This document shows, piece by piece, positions 27,978 through 37,228 of a DNA stretch of 64,000 bases (the first letter of the stretch is position 1; the number at the start of each line of letters is the position of its first letter). The DNA comes from Tistlia consotensis USBA 355 (GTDB lineage: Bacteria; Pseudomonadota; Alphaproteobacteria; Kiloniellales; DSM-21159), in assembly GCF_900177295.1 (NCBI RefSeq), contig NZ_FWZX01000024.1, positions 1 through 64,000 on the forward strand. Direction: 5' to 3'. The notes under the pieces were generated by a model. It had not been told where the DNA came from. It did not search any database and was given only the letters and a program-made list of their open reading frames with translations. Both the position numbers and the translations under genes were made by a program.

Positions 27978-28921
27978 GCGCGACCCCGCCAGGACCCGGA
28001 CCGGACGACGACGCGGAGGCCGCCGAGGCCGGTCCGGCGCCGGCGGCTGCCGAGCGTGTCGCCAAGGCGATCGCGCGCTCCGGCCTCTGCTCGCGGCGCG
28101 ACGCCGAGGCGCTGATCGCCGCCGGCCGGGTCACGCTCGACGGCCGGCGGCTCGACAGCCCGGCGACCCTGGTCGCGCCCGGCCAGCGCCTCGCCGTCGA
28201 CGGCAAGCCGCTGCCCGAGCCGGAGGCGTCGCGCCTGTTCCGCTTCCACAAGCCGCGCGGCCTGCTGACCACGGCGCGCGACCCCCAAGGCCGGCCGACG
28301 ATCTACGAGGGCTTCCCGGCGGAGCTGCCGCGGCTGATGCCGATCGGCCGGCTCGACATGAACTCCGAGGGCCTGCTGCTGCTGACCAACGACGGCGCGC
28401 TCAAGCGCCGGCTCGAGCTGCCGGCGACCGGCTGGGTGCGGCGCTATCGGGTGCGCGTCTTCGGCCGGGTCGAGGAAGCGGTCCTGGCGCAGCTCGCCGA
28501 CGGCCTGGTCGTCGAGGGCGTCGCCTACGGCCCGATCCGCGCCCGGCTCGATTCCCAGCGCGGCGACAATGCCTGGCTGACCATGGCCCTGACCGAGGGC
28601 AAGAACCGCGAGATCCGGCGGGTGTGCGAGCATCTCGGCTACCGCGTCAACCGGCTGATCCGCCTCGCCTACGGCCCCTTCCAGCTCGGCGGCCTGCCGC
28701 GCGGCGCGCTGGAGGAGGTGCCGGCGCGCATGCTCGCCGAGCAGCTCGGCAGCACCGCCGGCGGCGTCCGCACGCCCGCCAAGCGCAAGGTCGGCACGGC
28801 CAAGGCGAAGCCGCCGAAGCCCCGCCCCGGCCACCGCAAGGCGGCGGCCGCCCGCAAGGCGTCCGGACGCAAGCCCGCCGCCCGCGGCAAGGGAGCCGGC
28901 GATGCGGATCGTCGCCGGTAG
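27974..28921 (+). CDS. rluB: Pseudouridine synthase RluB/RsuA family, apparent CTG start
   Basis: 315 residues. An S4 RNA-binding domain (AERVAKAIARSGLCSRRDAE, ~25-44) is followed by the RsuA-type catalytic domain with the active-site Asp in GRLDMNSEGLLLL (~129) and EGKNREIRRVCEHLGYRVNRL (~205, in outline). The C-terminal ~65 residues are a Lys/Pro/Ala-rich basic tail. It modifies rRNA U2605-like or related sites. No ATG, GTG or TTG occurs in frame between 27830 and the catalytic domain; CTG at 27974 overlaps the DUF3775 stop in the form CTGA. An upstream GTG at 27827 would overlap that gene by ~150 bases. Confidence 0.82.
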   Translation: MSATPPGPGPDDDAEAAEAGPAPAAAERVAKAIARSGLCSRRDAEALIAAGRVTLDGRRLDSPATLVAPGQRLAVDGKPLPEPEASRLFRFHKPRGLLTTARDPQGRPTIYEGFPAELPRLMPIGRLDMNSEGLLLLTNDGALKRRLELPATGWVRRYRVRVFGRVEEAVLAQLADGLVVEGVAYGPIRARLDSQRGDNAWLTMALTEGKNREIRRVCEHLGYRVNRLIRLAYGPFQLGGLPRGALEEVPARMLAEQLGSTAGGVRTPAKRKVGTAKAKPPKPRPGHRKAAAARKASGRKPAARGKGAGDADRRR

Positions 28922-29471
28922 CCTGCGCGGCCGGCCCCTGGTCGCGCCCGAGGGCCAGGCGGTACGGCCGACCGCCGACCGCACCCGCGAGGCGCTGTTC
29001 GGCATCCTCGAGGGCGGCCGGCTCAGCGACGGCGTCTCGCCGCTGACCGGGGCCCTGGTGCTCGACGCCTTCGCCGGCACCGGCGCCCTCGGGCTGGAGG
29101 CGCTGTCGCGCGGCGCCGCCGAGGCGGTCTTCATCGAGCGCGCGGCCCCGGCCCTGAATGCGCTGCGCGCCAACGTCCGCAGCCTGGGGGTCGCCGCGCG
29201 CTGCCGGATCGTCGAGCGCGACGCCCTGCATCCGCCGCCGGCCGAGCGGCCGGCCGGCCTGGTGCTGCTCGACCCGCCCTACAACCAGGGCCTGGTCGGT
29301 CCCGCGCTCGAGGCCCTGCGCTCGGCCGGCTGGATCGGGCCGGAGACCCTGGTCGTGGTCGAGCTGCTCAAGGCGGAGACGCCGCCGCTGCCGGAGGGCT
29401 TCGAGTCGCTCGACGACCGCCGCTACGGCAAGACGCGGCTGCTGTTTCTGCGCCTGTCCACAGCAGAGTAG
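28902..29471 (+). CDS. rsmD: 16S rRNA (guanine(966)-N(2))-methyltransferase
   Basis: 189 residues. MRIVAGSLRGRPL at the start, the PTADRTREALFGIL region (~25-38), motif I LDAFAGTGALGLEALSRGA (~55-73) and the catalytic DPPY in LLDPPYNQG (~124) are RsmD hallmarks. It methylates G966 of 16S rRNA. Its start lies within the last 20 bases of rluB, so it is coupled to it. Confidence 0.92.
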   Translation: MRIVAGSLRGRPLVAPEGQAVRPTADRTREALFGILEGGRLSDGVSPLTGALVLDAFAGTGALGLEALSRGAAEAVFIERAAPALNALRANVRSLGVAARCRIVERDALHPPPAERPAGLVLLDPPYNQGLVGPALEALRSAGWIGPETLVVVELLKAETPPLPEGFESLDDRRYGKTRLLFLRLSTAE

Positions 29472-29629
29472 CCGGCCGCGGGCCCGCTGCCGAGGCAGCC
29501 GTCAAGTCGAGGGTCCGTGATCCGGCGGCCCGGATGCCTGTTTCCGGGGCATTCTTCTTCGAGTCTCGAAGCGAGACGGTGGCGAAGCGCGGTCCGTCAC
29601 CGGATTGAGCCAGATCATCCGATTGTAAA

Positions 29630-29638
29630 CTACTTGTG
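29630..29638 (+). promoter_or_regulatory. Motif CTACTTGTG upstream of the first RTX gene
   Basis: CTACTTGTG, followed by GCG, is found 129 bases before the first RTX start; the same 9 bases occur 118 bases before the second RTX gene (32000-32008). The region is AT-richer (GATTGTAAAC just before). It could be part of a shared promoter or activator site. This is an observation of two copies only. Confidence 0.35.
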
Positions 29639-29669
29639 GCGTAGCCTGCCCGCTACCAAGTCCGGATCG

Positions 29670-29696
29670 GCTCGGACGCGTCTGTCCGAGCTTTTT
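29670..29696 (+). terminator. Hairpin followed by five T, between rsmD and the first RTX gene
   Basis: GCTCGGAC (29670-29677) pairs with GTCCGAGC (29684-29691) round a 6-base loop, then TTTTT. This is a textbook intrinsic terminator shape. It lies 200 bases after rsmD but only 63 bases before the RTX start and downstream of the CTACTTGTG motif, so it may either end the rsmD transcript or act in the RTX leader. Confidence 0.6.
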
Positions 29697-29758
29697 CGCG
29701 TCCGTCCCGGCCGGTTCGGGAAAGCGGCGGGGGCGGGGCGGCACAGGCAGACCGAGGC

Positions 29759-31960
29759 ATGGCCAACTACACCGGTACCAGCGGCAACGACACCTATGTC
29801 GGGACGACGGCCAACGACCGTATCGAAGGTCTCGCCGGCGACGACCTGTTGTCCGGCCTGGACGGCAAGGACTCGATCTCCGGCGGTGCCGGCAGCGACA
29901 CGATCGACGGCGGCGCCGGCAACGACAAGCTGCTCGGCGACAACAACTGGTACAGCGCCGACGATGGCGACGACACGATCTACGGCGGCGCGGGCAGCGA
30001 TTCCCTGATCGGCGCGGGCGGCCGCGACCTGCTGTCCGGCGGCGCCGACGCAGACATCCTCTACGGCGACCTGGCCTACGAGGACAGCAGCTACGCCGCC
30101 CGGCCGGCGGACTACTACAACGACACGATCGACGCCGGCGGCGGCGACGACACCGCCTTCGGCGGCCAGGGTGACGATACGATCTACGGCGGCGAGGGCG
30201 AGAACGTCCTCTACGGCGACCTGTCCTACGGCGGCAGCGACGACGGCGACGACGCGCTCTACGGCGGCAGCGGCAACGACACGCTCTACGGCGGCGCCGG
30301 CAACGACCTGCTGCAGGGCGGCGGCGGCGCCGACAGCCTTTACGGCGGCAGCGGCGCCGACGTGATCTCGAACAGCGGCTCGGCGGCCCAGCTGGTCTAT
30401 GGCGACGACACCTACGGCGGCGCCGGCGACGGCGCCGACACGATCGCGGTGGGCGACGGCGCGGACACGATCCACGGCGGCGGCGCGGGCGACACGATCG
30501 ACGCCGGCGGCGGCGACAACCTGATCTACGGCGACGGCACCTACGGCGGTGCCGGCGACGGCGCCGACACGATCACGGCGGGCGAGGGGGCCGACACGGT
30601 CTACGGCGGCGGCAGCGGCGACGTGATCGTCGCCGGCGGCGGCGAGAACCTGGTCTACGGCGACGGCACCTCGGAGAGCGCCTACGACGGCGCCGACAGC
30701 ATCACCGGCGGCGGTGGCAGGGACGTCTTCTACGGCGGCGGCGGCGACGACAGCCTGGAGGGCGGCGCAGGCGGCGCCGACAGCCTGTACGGCGGCACCG
30801 GCAGCGACCACATCCATTCGAGCAGCGCCGCCGACCTGCTGGTCTATGGCGACCAGGCCTACAGTGGCGCCGAGGACGGCGCCGACGTCATCCAGACCGG
30901 CGCCGGCGGCGACCAGGTCTACGGCGGCGGCGGCGGCGACGTGATCGACGCCGGGGCCGGCGACAACGTCGTGTACGGCGACCTTCCCTACGGCGGCAGC
31001 TACGACGGTGCCGACACCATCACGACCGGCGAGGGCGCCGACACGCTCTACGGCGGCGGCGGCGCGGACAGCCTGTCCGCCGGCGCGGGCGACGACCTGC
31101 TCTACGGCTACGTCGATCCCTACGGCGGCGCGGGCGATGACGATTCCCTGGACGGCGGGGCCGGCAACGACACGCTCTACGGCGGCGGCGGCAACGACGT
31201 CCTGACCGGCGGCCTCGGCGCCGACGTCCAGATCGGCGGTGCCGGCGACGACGTCGTCTACTGGGACTGGCAGGACCCGACGCTGCGCGGCGGCGAGGGC
31301 CACGACACCCTGATGGGCACCGGCGCCGACGACTCGATCTACCTGGACGACCCCGCCTTGCGGGACGGCGAGGAGGGCTGGCAGTCGCAGGCCGGCCAGT
31401 TCGAGGCCGTCGACCTCGGTGCCGGCGACGACACCCTGATCGGCGACCGCATCAGCACCCAGGACGTCAGCCTGTCGGTCTACGGCGGCGAGGGCGTCGA
31501 CGTGATCTCGCTGTTCGGCCAGGGCAACGACAGCATCTACGGCGGCGCCGGGACCGACTGGATCTGGGGCGGCGCGGGCAACGACCGGATCGAGGGCGGC
31601 GCCGAGACCGACTACCTCTATGGCGGCACCGGCGACGACAGCCTGATCGGCGGCGACGGCTACGACGTCTACTACTTCCTGCGCGGCGACGGCACCGACC
31701 GGATCGCCGACGGCGGCGCCGGCGGCGCCAACGGCCTGGTCATCGCACCGGGCTGGGACGACCTCGGCAACGGCGTCTACCCCGACGACGTGACCTTCAC
31801 CGACAACGGCGACGGCAGCTGGACGATCACGATCGACGGCGGCAGCGGCGGCGCGGTGACCTTCGAGGCGGGAGAGATCGACGCGATCAACCTGCGCGGC
31901 GACGACAACGCCAGCGTCACCGAGTACGAGTGGGACGGCGACGAGTACGTCCAGGTCTGA
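29759..31960 (+). CDS. RTX-type calcium-binding repeat protein, copy 1
   Basis: 733 residues built almost wholly of GGxGxDxUx nonapeptide repeats (GGAGNDKLLGD, GGSGNDTLYGG and so on) that bind calcium in beta-roll form. A 43-residue super-repeat is seen, each unit holding three nonapeptides and a -NLIYGDGTYGGAGDGAD-type linker. From ~480 onward a non-repeat part (QAGQFEAVDLGAGDDTLIGD) and a final ~60-residue tail (FTDNGDGSWTITIDGG ... EYVQV) follow; the tail has the features of an uncleaved C-terminal type I secretion signal. No N-terminal signal peptide. Role in adhesion or as an S-layer-like protein is a guess. Tandem paralogue follows. Confidence 0.85.
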   Translation: MANYTGTSGNDTYVGTTANDRIEGLAGDDLLSGLDGKDSISGGAGSDTIDGGAGNDKLLGDNNWYSADDGDDTIYGGAGSDSLIGAGGRDLLSGGADADILYGDLAYEDSSYAARPADYYNDTIDAGGGDDTAFGGQGDDTIYGGEGENVLYGDLSYGGSDDGDDALYGGSGNDTLYGGAGNDLLQGGGGADSLYGGSGADVISNSGSAAQLVYGDDTYGGAGDGADTIAVGDGADTIHGGGAGDTIDAGGGDNLIYGDGTYGGAGDGADTITAGEGADTVYGGGSGDVIVAGGGENLVYGDGTSESAYDGADSITGGGGRDVFYGGGGDDSLEGGAGGADSLYGGTGSDHIHSSSAADLLVYGDQAYSGAEDGADVIQTGAGGDQVYGGGGGDVIDAGAGDNVVYGDLPYGGSYDGADTITTGEGADTLYGGGGADSLSAGAGDDLLYGYVDPYGGAGDDDSLDGGAGNDTLYGGGGNDVLTGGLGADVQIGGAGDDVVYWDWQDPTLRGGEGHDTLMGTGADDSIYLDDPALRDGEEGWQSQAGQFEAVDLGAGDDTLIGDRISTQDVSLSVYGGEGVDVISLFGQGNDSIYGGAGTDWIWGGAGNDRIEGGAETDYLYGGTGDDSLIGGDGYDVYYFLRGDGTDRIADGGAGGANGLVIAPGWDDLGNGVYPDDVTFTDNGDGSWTITIDGGSGGAVTFEAGEIDAINLRGDDNASVTEYEWDGDEYVQV

Positions 31961-31999
31961 CCGCTACCCCCGCGAGACACGATCTCCGAATCCTCTGAT

Positions 32000-32008
32000 C
32001 TACTTGTG
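32000..32008 (+). promoter_or_regulatory. Motif CTACTTGTG upstream of the second RTX gene
   Basis: Second copy of CTACTTGTG, here followed by AGGCG, 118 bases before the second RTX gene. The matching position suggests separate but similarly controlled promoters for the two paralogues. Confidence 0.35.
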
Positions 32009-32117
32009 AGGCGGGCCGTTTTCGATTACGTTACATTCGGCTCGGAGGGGTGTCTCCGGGCCGTTTGGTGCGCGCTCGCAACGGAGCGCTGGGGAAGGGG
32101 ACTCGCTCGGGACCGGC

Positions 32118-34643
32118 ATGGCGAGCTACTACGGCGGCAGCGGCGACGACAGCTACACCGGGACCTCGGGATCCGACGCGATCTACGGGAACGGTGGCAG
32201 CGACCTGCTGTCCGGCCTCAAGGGCAACGACACGCTCTACGGCGACAACGGCTGGTACGCCTCGACCGACGGCAACGACACGCTCTACGGCGGTAGCGGC
32301 GGCGATTCGCTGGTCGGCGCCGGCGGCCAGGACCAGCTGTTCGGCGGCAGCGGCAACGACGTCCTCTACGGCGACCTCGCCTACCAGGACAGCGGCTACG
32401 CCTCCAGGCCGGCCGGCTTCTACGACGACTTCCTGGACGGCGGCGGCGGCAACGACACGGCCTACGGCGGCCAGGGCAGCGACACGGTCTACGGCGGCGA
32501 GGGCAGCAACCTGCTCTACGGCGACCTCGCCTACGGCGCTAGCGACGACGGCAACGACACGCTGGCGGCCGGCTCGAGCAGCGACACGATCTACGGCGGC
32601 GGCGGCAGCGACTCCGTCGACGCCGGCGGCGGCAACAACCTAGTCTACGGCGACAGCCTCTACGGCGGCGCCTCGGACGGCGCCGACAGCATCACGGCGG
32701 GCGACGGCAACGACACGCTCTACGGCGGCGGCGGGGCCGACACGATCGCCGCCGGCAACGGCACCAACACCGTCTACGGCGACTATGTCGACGGCGGCAG
32801 CTACGACGGCGCCGACCACATCACCGGCGGCACGGGCAAGGACATGCTCTACGGCGGTGGCGGCGACGACAGCCTGGACGGCGGCAGCGGCGGCGCCGAT
32901 ACGCTCTACGGCGGCTTCGGCAACGACCACCTCGTCTCGGCCAGCAACGACTCGCTGCTGATCCACGGCGACCTGGGCTACAGCAACGGCGGCGACGGCA
33001 ACGACCTGATCCAGGCCGCCGGCGGCGACGACACGCTGTACGGCGACGGCGGCAGCGACGTGATCGACGCCGCCGCGGGCAACAACCTGATCTTCGGCGA
33101 CGCGGTCTCGGCCGGCCCGAACGACGGCGCCGACACGATCACGGCCCTGGGCGGCGACGACACGATCTACGGCGGCGGCGCGGCCGACCACATCGACGCG
33201 GGCGCCGGGGACAACCTGGTCTACGGCGACTGGGCCTCGCCGAACTCGGCCGACGGCGCCGACCACATCACCGCCCTCGGCGGCAACGACACGATCTACG
33301 GCGGCAGCTACGCCGACTACATCGACGCGGGCGGCGGCGACAACCTGGTCTACGGCGACTACGGCTCGCCCAACTCGACGGACGGCGCCGACACGATCGT
33401 CGCGGCGGCCGGCAGCGACACGATCTTCGGCGGCAGCGCCGGCGACCACATCGACGCCGGCGAGGGCCACAACCTGATCTACGGCGATTTCACCTCGCCC
33501 AATTCGTCGGACGGCGTCGACAACATCACCAGCGGCAGCGACTCCGACACGATCTACGGCGGCGGCGATGCCGACGTCATCCAGGCCGGCGACGGCGACA
33601 ACCTGATCTACGGCGACTTCACCTCGACCAACTCGTCGGACGGCGCCGACAGCATCACCGCGGGCTCGGGCTCGGACACGATCTACGGCGGCGGCAACGC
33701 CGACCACATCGTCGGCGGCGACGGCGACAACCTGATCTACGGCGATTTCCTCAGCAGCGTATCGGGCGACGGCGGCGATTTCATCTCGACCGGCAGCGGC
33801 GCCGATACGCTCTACGGCGGCGGCGGCGCCGACAGCCTGTCGTCCGGCGGCGGCAGCGACTTCCTCTACGGCGGCGACGGCAACGACATCCTCGACGGCG
33901 GCCTCGGCGCCGACGTGCAGATCGGCGGTGCCGGCGACGACGTCATCGCCTGGGACTGGCAGGACACGACGCTGCGCGGCGGCGAGGGCCACGACACCCT
34001 GATGGGCACCGGCGCCGACGACTCGATCTACCTGGACGACGCCGCCTTCCGCGACGGCAGCCATGCCTGGCAGTCGCAGGCCGGCCAGTTCGAGGTCGTC
34101 GACCTGGGCGCCGGCGACGACACCCTGATCGGCGACCGGCTGAGCAGCCAGGACGTCAGCCTGACGGTCTACGGCGGCGACGGCAGCGACGTGGTCTCGC
34201 TGTTCGGCAACGGCAACGACAGCATCTACGGCGGCGCCGGGACCGACTGGATCTGGGGCGGCGAGGGCAACGACAAGATCTACGGCGGCGGCGGCACCGA
34301 CTATCTCTACGGCGGTTCCGGCAACGACACCCTGGCCGGCGGCGAGGGCTACGACGTCTACTACTTCCTGCGCGGCGAGGGGAACGACACGATCAGCGAC
34401 GGCGCCAGCGGCACCAACGGCCTGGTCATCGCGCCCAGCTGGAGCCACTCCGGCAACGGCGTCTATGCCGACGACGTGACCTTCACCGACAACGGCAACG
34501 GCAGCTGGACGGTCTCGCTCGACGGCGGAGACGGCTCGATCACCTTCAATTCCAGCGAGATCGACACGATCAACCTGCGCGGCGACCACAACAGCAGCGT
34601 CACCGAGTACAGCTGGGACGGCCACGAGTACGTGCTGGGCTGA
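32118..34643 (+). CDS. RTX-type calcium-binding repeat protein, copy 2
   Basis: 841 residues, paralogue of the preceding protein with the same start type (no signal peptide), the same beta-roll nonapeptides and a nearly identical C-terminal third (AGDDVIAWDWQD, EGHDTLMGTGADDSIYLDD, then FTDNGNGSWTVSLDGG and EYVLG). It is ~108 residues longer because it holds extra 43-residue units: five exact 129-base units run from 33126 to 33770, each ending in a YGDxxSPNSxDG-like linker. Calcium-stabilised, type I secreted protein of unknown surface role. Confidence 0.85.
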   Translation: MASYYGGSGDDSYTGTSGSDAIYGNGGSDLLSGLKGNDTLYGDNGWYASTDGNDTLYGGSGGDSLVGAGGQDQLFGGSGNDVLYGDLAYQDSGYASRPAGFYDDFLDGGGGNDTAYGGQGSDTVYGGEGSNLLYGDLAYGASDDGNDTLAAGSSSDTIYGGGGSDSVDAGGGNNLVYGDSLYGGASDGADSITAGDGNDTLYGGGGADTIAAGNGTNTVYGDYVDGGSYDGADHITGGTGKDMLYGGGGDDSLDGGSGGADTLYGGFGNDHLVSASNDSLLIHGDLGYSNGGDGNDLIQAAGGDDTLYGDGGSDVIDAAAGNNLIFGDAVSAGPNDGADTITALGGDDTIYGGGAADHIDAGAGDNLVYGDWASPNSADGADHITALGGNDTIYGGSYADYIDAGGGDNLVYGDYGSPNSTDGADTIVAAAGSDTIFGGSAGDHIDAGEGHNLIYGDFTSPNSSDGVDNITSGSDSDTIYGGGDADVIQAGDGDNLIYGDFTSTNSSDGADSITAGSGSDTIYGGGNADHIVGGDGDNLIYGDFLSSVSGDGGDFISTGSGADTLYGGGGADSLSSGGGSDFLYGGDGNDILDGGLGADVQIGGAGDDVIAWDWQDTTLRGGEGHDTLMGTGADDSIYLDDAAFRDGSHAWQSQAGQFEVVDLGAGDDTLIGDRLSSQDVSLTVYGGDGSDVVSLFGNGNDSIYGGAGTDWIWGGEGNDKIYGGGGTDYLYGGSGNDTLAGGEGYDVYYFLRGEGNDTISDGASGTNGLVIAPSWSHSGNGVYADDVTFTDNGNGSWTVSLDGGDGSITFNSSEIDTINLRGDHNSSVTEYSWDGHEYVLG
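33126..33770 (+). repeat. Five in-phase 129-base tandem units inside the second RTX gene
   Basis: The codons for DGAD or its variants recur at 33126, 33255, 33384, 33513, 33642 and 33771, exactly 129 bases apart. Each unit encodes 43 residues: three RTX nonapeptides plus a linker ending (D/F)xxSPNSxDG. The exact spacing with silent and replacement differences indicates expansion by unequal crossing-over. Confidence 0.85.
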
Positions 34644-34679
34644 GCGGCGCTGCCGTCTCCCGGGGAGGCAGGGAATCGA

Positions 34680-34710
34680 AAAAGGGCGGAGCCGTCGGCT
34701 CCGCCCTTTT
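34680..34710. terminator. Bidirectional intrinsic terminator between RTX copy 2 and pckA
   Basis: A perfect 14-base stem, AAAAGGGCGGAGCC (34680-34693) and GGCTCCGCCCTTTT (34697-34710), with a 3-base loop and A/T tracts on both sides. It fits a terminator for the RTX gene on the plus strand and for pckA on the minus strand. Confidence 0.88.
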
Positions 34711-34731
34711 CGCGTCCGCTCCGCGGCGCGA

Positions 34732-36342
34732 TCAGGCCGCGGCGTAGATGCCCGCGGCCTTGACCTCGTCGCCGACGTAGGGCTCGAACTGCTTGAAGTT
34801 CTGCTCGAAGCGCCGGGTCAGCTCGCGCGCGGTCTGGTCGTAGGACAGCTTGTCCTTCCAGGTCTGGCGCGGGTCCAGCACCTCGCTCGGCACGCCCTCG
34901 CAGGACTTCGGCACGGCGAGGCCGAAGTGCGGGTCGGTGAAGAACTCGACCTTCTCCAGGCCGCCGTTGAGCGCGGCGCGCACCAGCGTCCGGGTGTGGC
35001 CGATCGCCATGCGCTTGCCGACGCCGTAGGCGCCGCCCGACCAGCCGGTGTTGACCAGCCAGCAGTTGGCGCCGGTCTTGGCCATCTTGGCGCCGAGCAT
35101 CTTGGCGTAGACGCTCGGGTGGCGCGGCATGAAGGGGGCGCCGAAGCAGGTCGAGAAGGTCGCCTTCGGCTCGCTGCCGACGCCCTTCTCGGTGCCGGCG
35201 ACCCGCGCGGTGTAGCCCGACAGGAAGTGGTACATCGCCTGCTCCGGCGTCAGCCGCGAGATCGGCGGCAGCACGCCGAAGGCGTCGGCGGTCAGCATGA
35301 CGATGTTCTTCGGCAGGCCGCCCTGGCCCGAGTCGCTGACGTTCGGGATGAAGTCGATCGGGTAGGAGGCGCGGGTGTTCTCGGTGAAGTGCGCGCTGTC
35401 GAGGTCGAGGACGTGGGTCTCGGGATCCATGACCACGTTCTCGAGCACCGTGCCGAAGCGGTGGGTCGTCGCGTGGATCTCCGGCTCGGCCTCGGCCGAC
35501 AGGCGGATCACCTTGGCGTAACAGCCGCCCTCGAAGTTGAAGACGCCGTGCTCGGACCAGCCGTGCTCGTCGTCGCCGATCAGCGTGCGCGTGCCGTCGG
35601 CCGACAGGGTCGTCTTGCCGGTGCCGGACAGGCCGAAGAAGATCGCCGTGTCGCCGTTCGGGCCGATGTTCGCCGAGCAGTGCATCGGCAGCACGTCCTG
35701 CCGGGGCAGCAGGTAGTTCAGCACCGAGAAGACCGACTTCTTGATCTCGCCGGCGTAGGAGGTGCCGCCGATCAGGACCAGCCGGCGCTCGAAGCTGACC
35801 AGCACGAAGCACTCGGTCTTGGTGCCGTCGACCTCGGGGTCGGCGTGCAGCCCGGGCACCTGGACGATGGTGAAGTCGGGATCGAACTCGCTCAGCGCCG
35901 CGTGCGAGGGGCGCAGGAACATGTTGCGCGCGAACAGCGCGTGCCAGGCGTTCTCGCAGACCACCCGGACGTTGAGCCGGAAGGCCGGGTCGGCGCCGGC
36001 GTGACAGTCGACGACGAAGGCCTCGCGGTTCTGCAGATAGGCCTGGACCTTCTTCAGCACGCCGTCGAAGTGGCCGCGGCTGATCGGCTTGTTGACGTCG
36101 CCCCAGGCGATGTCGGCCTTGCTCGATGCCTCCTCGACGATGAACTTGTCGTTCGGCGAGCGTCCCGTGTGATGGCCGGTATAGGCGACCAGCGGGCCGC
36201 CCTGGGCCAGCTGCGCCTCGCCCCGACGGATCGCGGCCTCGTAGAGCCGGGGGACACTGAGATTGAAGTGCGCCGCGGCGAGGTTCTTCAAACCCAGGGC
36301 TTCCAGCCCCTGGCGGCTGGCGACCGGACCATCGATTGTCAC
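34732..36342 (-). CDS. pckA: Phosphoenolpyruvate carboxykinase (ATP)
   Basis: 536 residues. It turns oxaloacetate into PEP with ATP, the first step of gluconeogenesis. [10 protein letters not shown] (~61), the substrate loop [29 protein letters not shown] (~221-249, in outline) with the kinase-1a P-loop [11 protein letters not shown], metal-site residues in DDEHGW (~258) and the adenine-binding [10 protein letters not shown] region are present. It is next to ChvI/ChvG and the PTS genes as in many alphaproteobacteria, where this region senses carbon state. The promoter faces hugZ across ~100 bases. Confidence 0.95.
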   Translation of the reverse strand: MTIDGPVASRQGLEALGLKNLAAAHFNLSVPRLYEAAIRRGEAQLAQGGPLVAYTGHHTGRSPNDKFIVEEASSKADIAWGDVNKPISRGHFDGVLKKVQAYLQNREAFVVDCHAGADPAFRLNVRVVCENAWHALFARNMFLRPSHAALSEFDPDFTIVQVPGLHADPEVDGTKTECFVLVSFERRLVLIGGTSYAGEIKKSVFSVLNYLLPRQDVLPMHCSANIGPNGDTAIFFGLSGTGKTTLSADGTRTLIGDDEHGWSEHGVFNFEGGCYAKVIRLSAEAEPEIHATTHRFGTVLENVVMDPETHVLDLDSAHFTENTRASYPIDFIPNVSDSGQGGLPKNIVMLTADAFGVLPPISRLTPEQAMYHFLSGYTARVAGTEKGVGSEPKATFSTCFGAPFMPRHPSVYAKMLGAKMAKTGANCWLVNTGWSGGAYGVGKRMAIGHTRTLVRAALNGGLEKVEFFTDPHFGLAVPKSCEGVPSEVLDPRQTWKDKLSYDQTARELTRRFEQNFKQFEPYVGDEVKAAGIYAAA

Positions 36343-36450
36343 GCGTTCCTCCGGAAGAGCTAAGGACGACTTCCCTGAACCCCACTCTTGCCGGCGGGGT
36401 TCCGATCTTTAGACCTTGGAAAGCGGCGGTTCAACAGCAACAATTCGACA

Positions 36451-37215
36451 TCACGGAGCGGGGTTTTCGGGATTCGCCGCGGCCTGCGCAGCCCGGGCCC
36501 GCCTGGCCAGCCGGAGCAGCTCGACCCGGCAGCTCTCCGCGTCGAGGACCGGGCTCTCGAAGGCGATGCGCGCCCGCTCGACGTCGCGGCGCAGGTCGGC
36601 GCCTTCGGGATCGACGCCCGTCAGCTGCCAGGCGCCCGCGGCGCGGCCGAGCAGGGCGGTCGCGATCAGCCGCACGGCCTCGCCGTGGTCCAGGTTCATA
36701 TGCTCGACGATCGCGGCCTCGGCCTCGGCCAGCGCCGCCGCAGCGTCGCCGAGCAGCGCGTCGGCGCCGATCCAGTGGATGCGGCCGAAGCCGGCGACCA
36801 GGTGCGCGCGCTCCAGCACGACCCGGTAGAGGTGGAAGTCGCGGAAGCCGGCATAGAGCTCCGCCGAGGGGTGCCGGCGCACGTAGCGGGCCAGGCAGCG
36901 CGGCTCGTCGAAGCGCTCGGCACGGCCGAGCAGGCCGGCGCGCGCGCCTTCCAGCGGGTCGGCGAAGCCCTCCGTCTCCTCGACCAGCAGGCAGATCCGC
37001 GGGTCGGCCTCGAGGTTCTTCGTGTGATCGGCGAGATCGGAGAGCAGCAGCAGCGGCGTCGCGTCCAGGTCGACCGCGAGCAGGGCCAGGGAGCCGTAGG
37101 GCGCGCCCGAGCCGTCGCGCGCCAGGGCCGTCGAGAGCCGGCAGCGGTCGGCCCGGCGCAGCATGCCGCGCACGGCCGTCCCGACCTCGTTCGCTTGCTC
37201 CGACATGGCGCTCAT
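36451..37215 (-). CDS. hugZ: HugZ family pyridoxamine-phosphate-oxidase-like haem protein
   Basis: 254 residues from MSAMSEQANE; an ATG three codons on is possible. The N-terminal split-barrel (CRLSTALARDGSGAPYGSLALLAVD, in outline ~20-45; LADHTKNLEADPRICLLVEE) is the FMN-binding-like fold, and the C-terminal DUF2470-like part has VEHMNLDHGEAVRLIA (~170). The HugZ/HutZ branch binds or degrades haem for iron use. An FNR-like box lies 14 bases upstream of the start, over the ribosome-site region, which would suit repression. Confidence 0.78.
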   Translation of the reverse strand: MSAMSEQANEVGTAVRGMLRRADRCRLSTALARDGSGAPYGSLALLAVDLDATPLLLLSDLADHTKNLEADPRICLLVEETEGFADPLEGARAGLLGRAERFDEPRCLARYVRRHPSAELYAGFRDFHLYRVVLERAHLVAGFGRIHWIGADALLGDAAAALAEAEAAIVEHMNLDHGEAVRLIATALLGRAAGAWQLTGVDPEGADLRRDVERARIAFESPVLDAESCRVELLRLARRARAAQAAANPENPAP

Positions 37216-37228
37216 CGTGTGCGGCCGC

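Noticed and set aside
33126-33770. Possible CRISPR array because of exact 129-base periodicity
   Set aside because: Units are contiguous coding repeats with no separate spacers, and they keep the RTX reading frame.
29630-34625. Long minus-strand open frames (about 557 and 661 codons) opposite the two RTX genes, rich in Val/Ala/Asp
   Set aside because: They mirror the regular GGC/GAC codons of the RTX repeats; no start signal or domain, and the plus-strand frames are plainly the beta-roll proteins.
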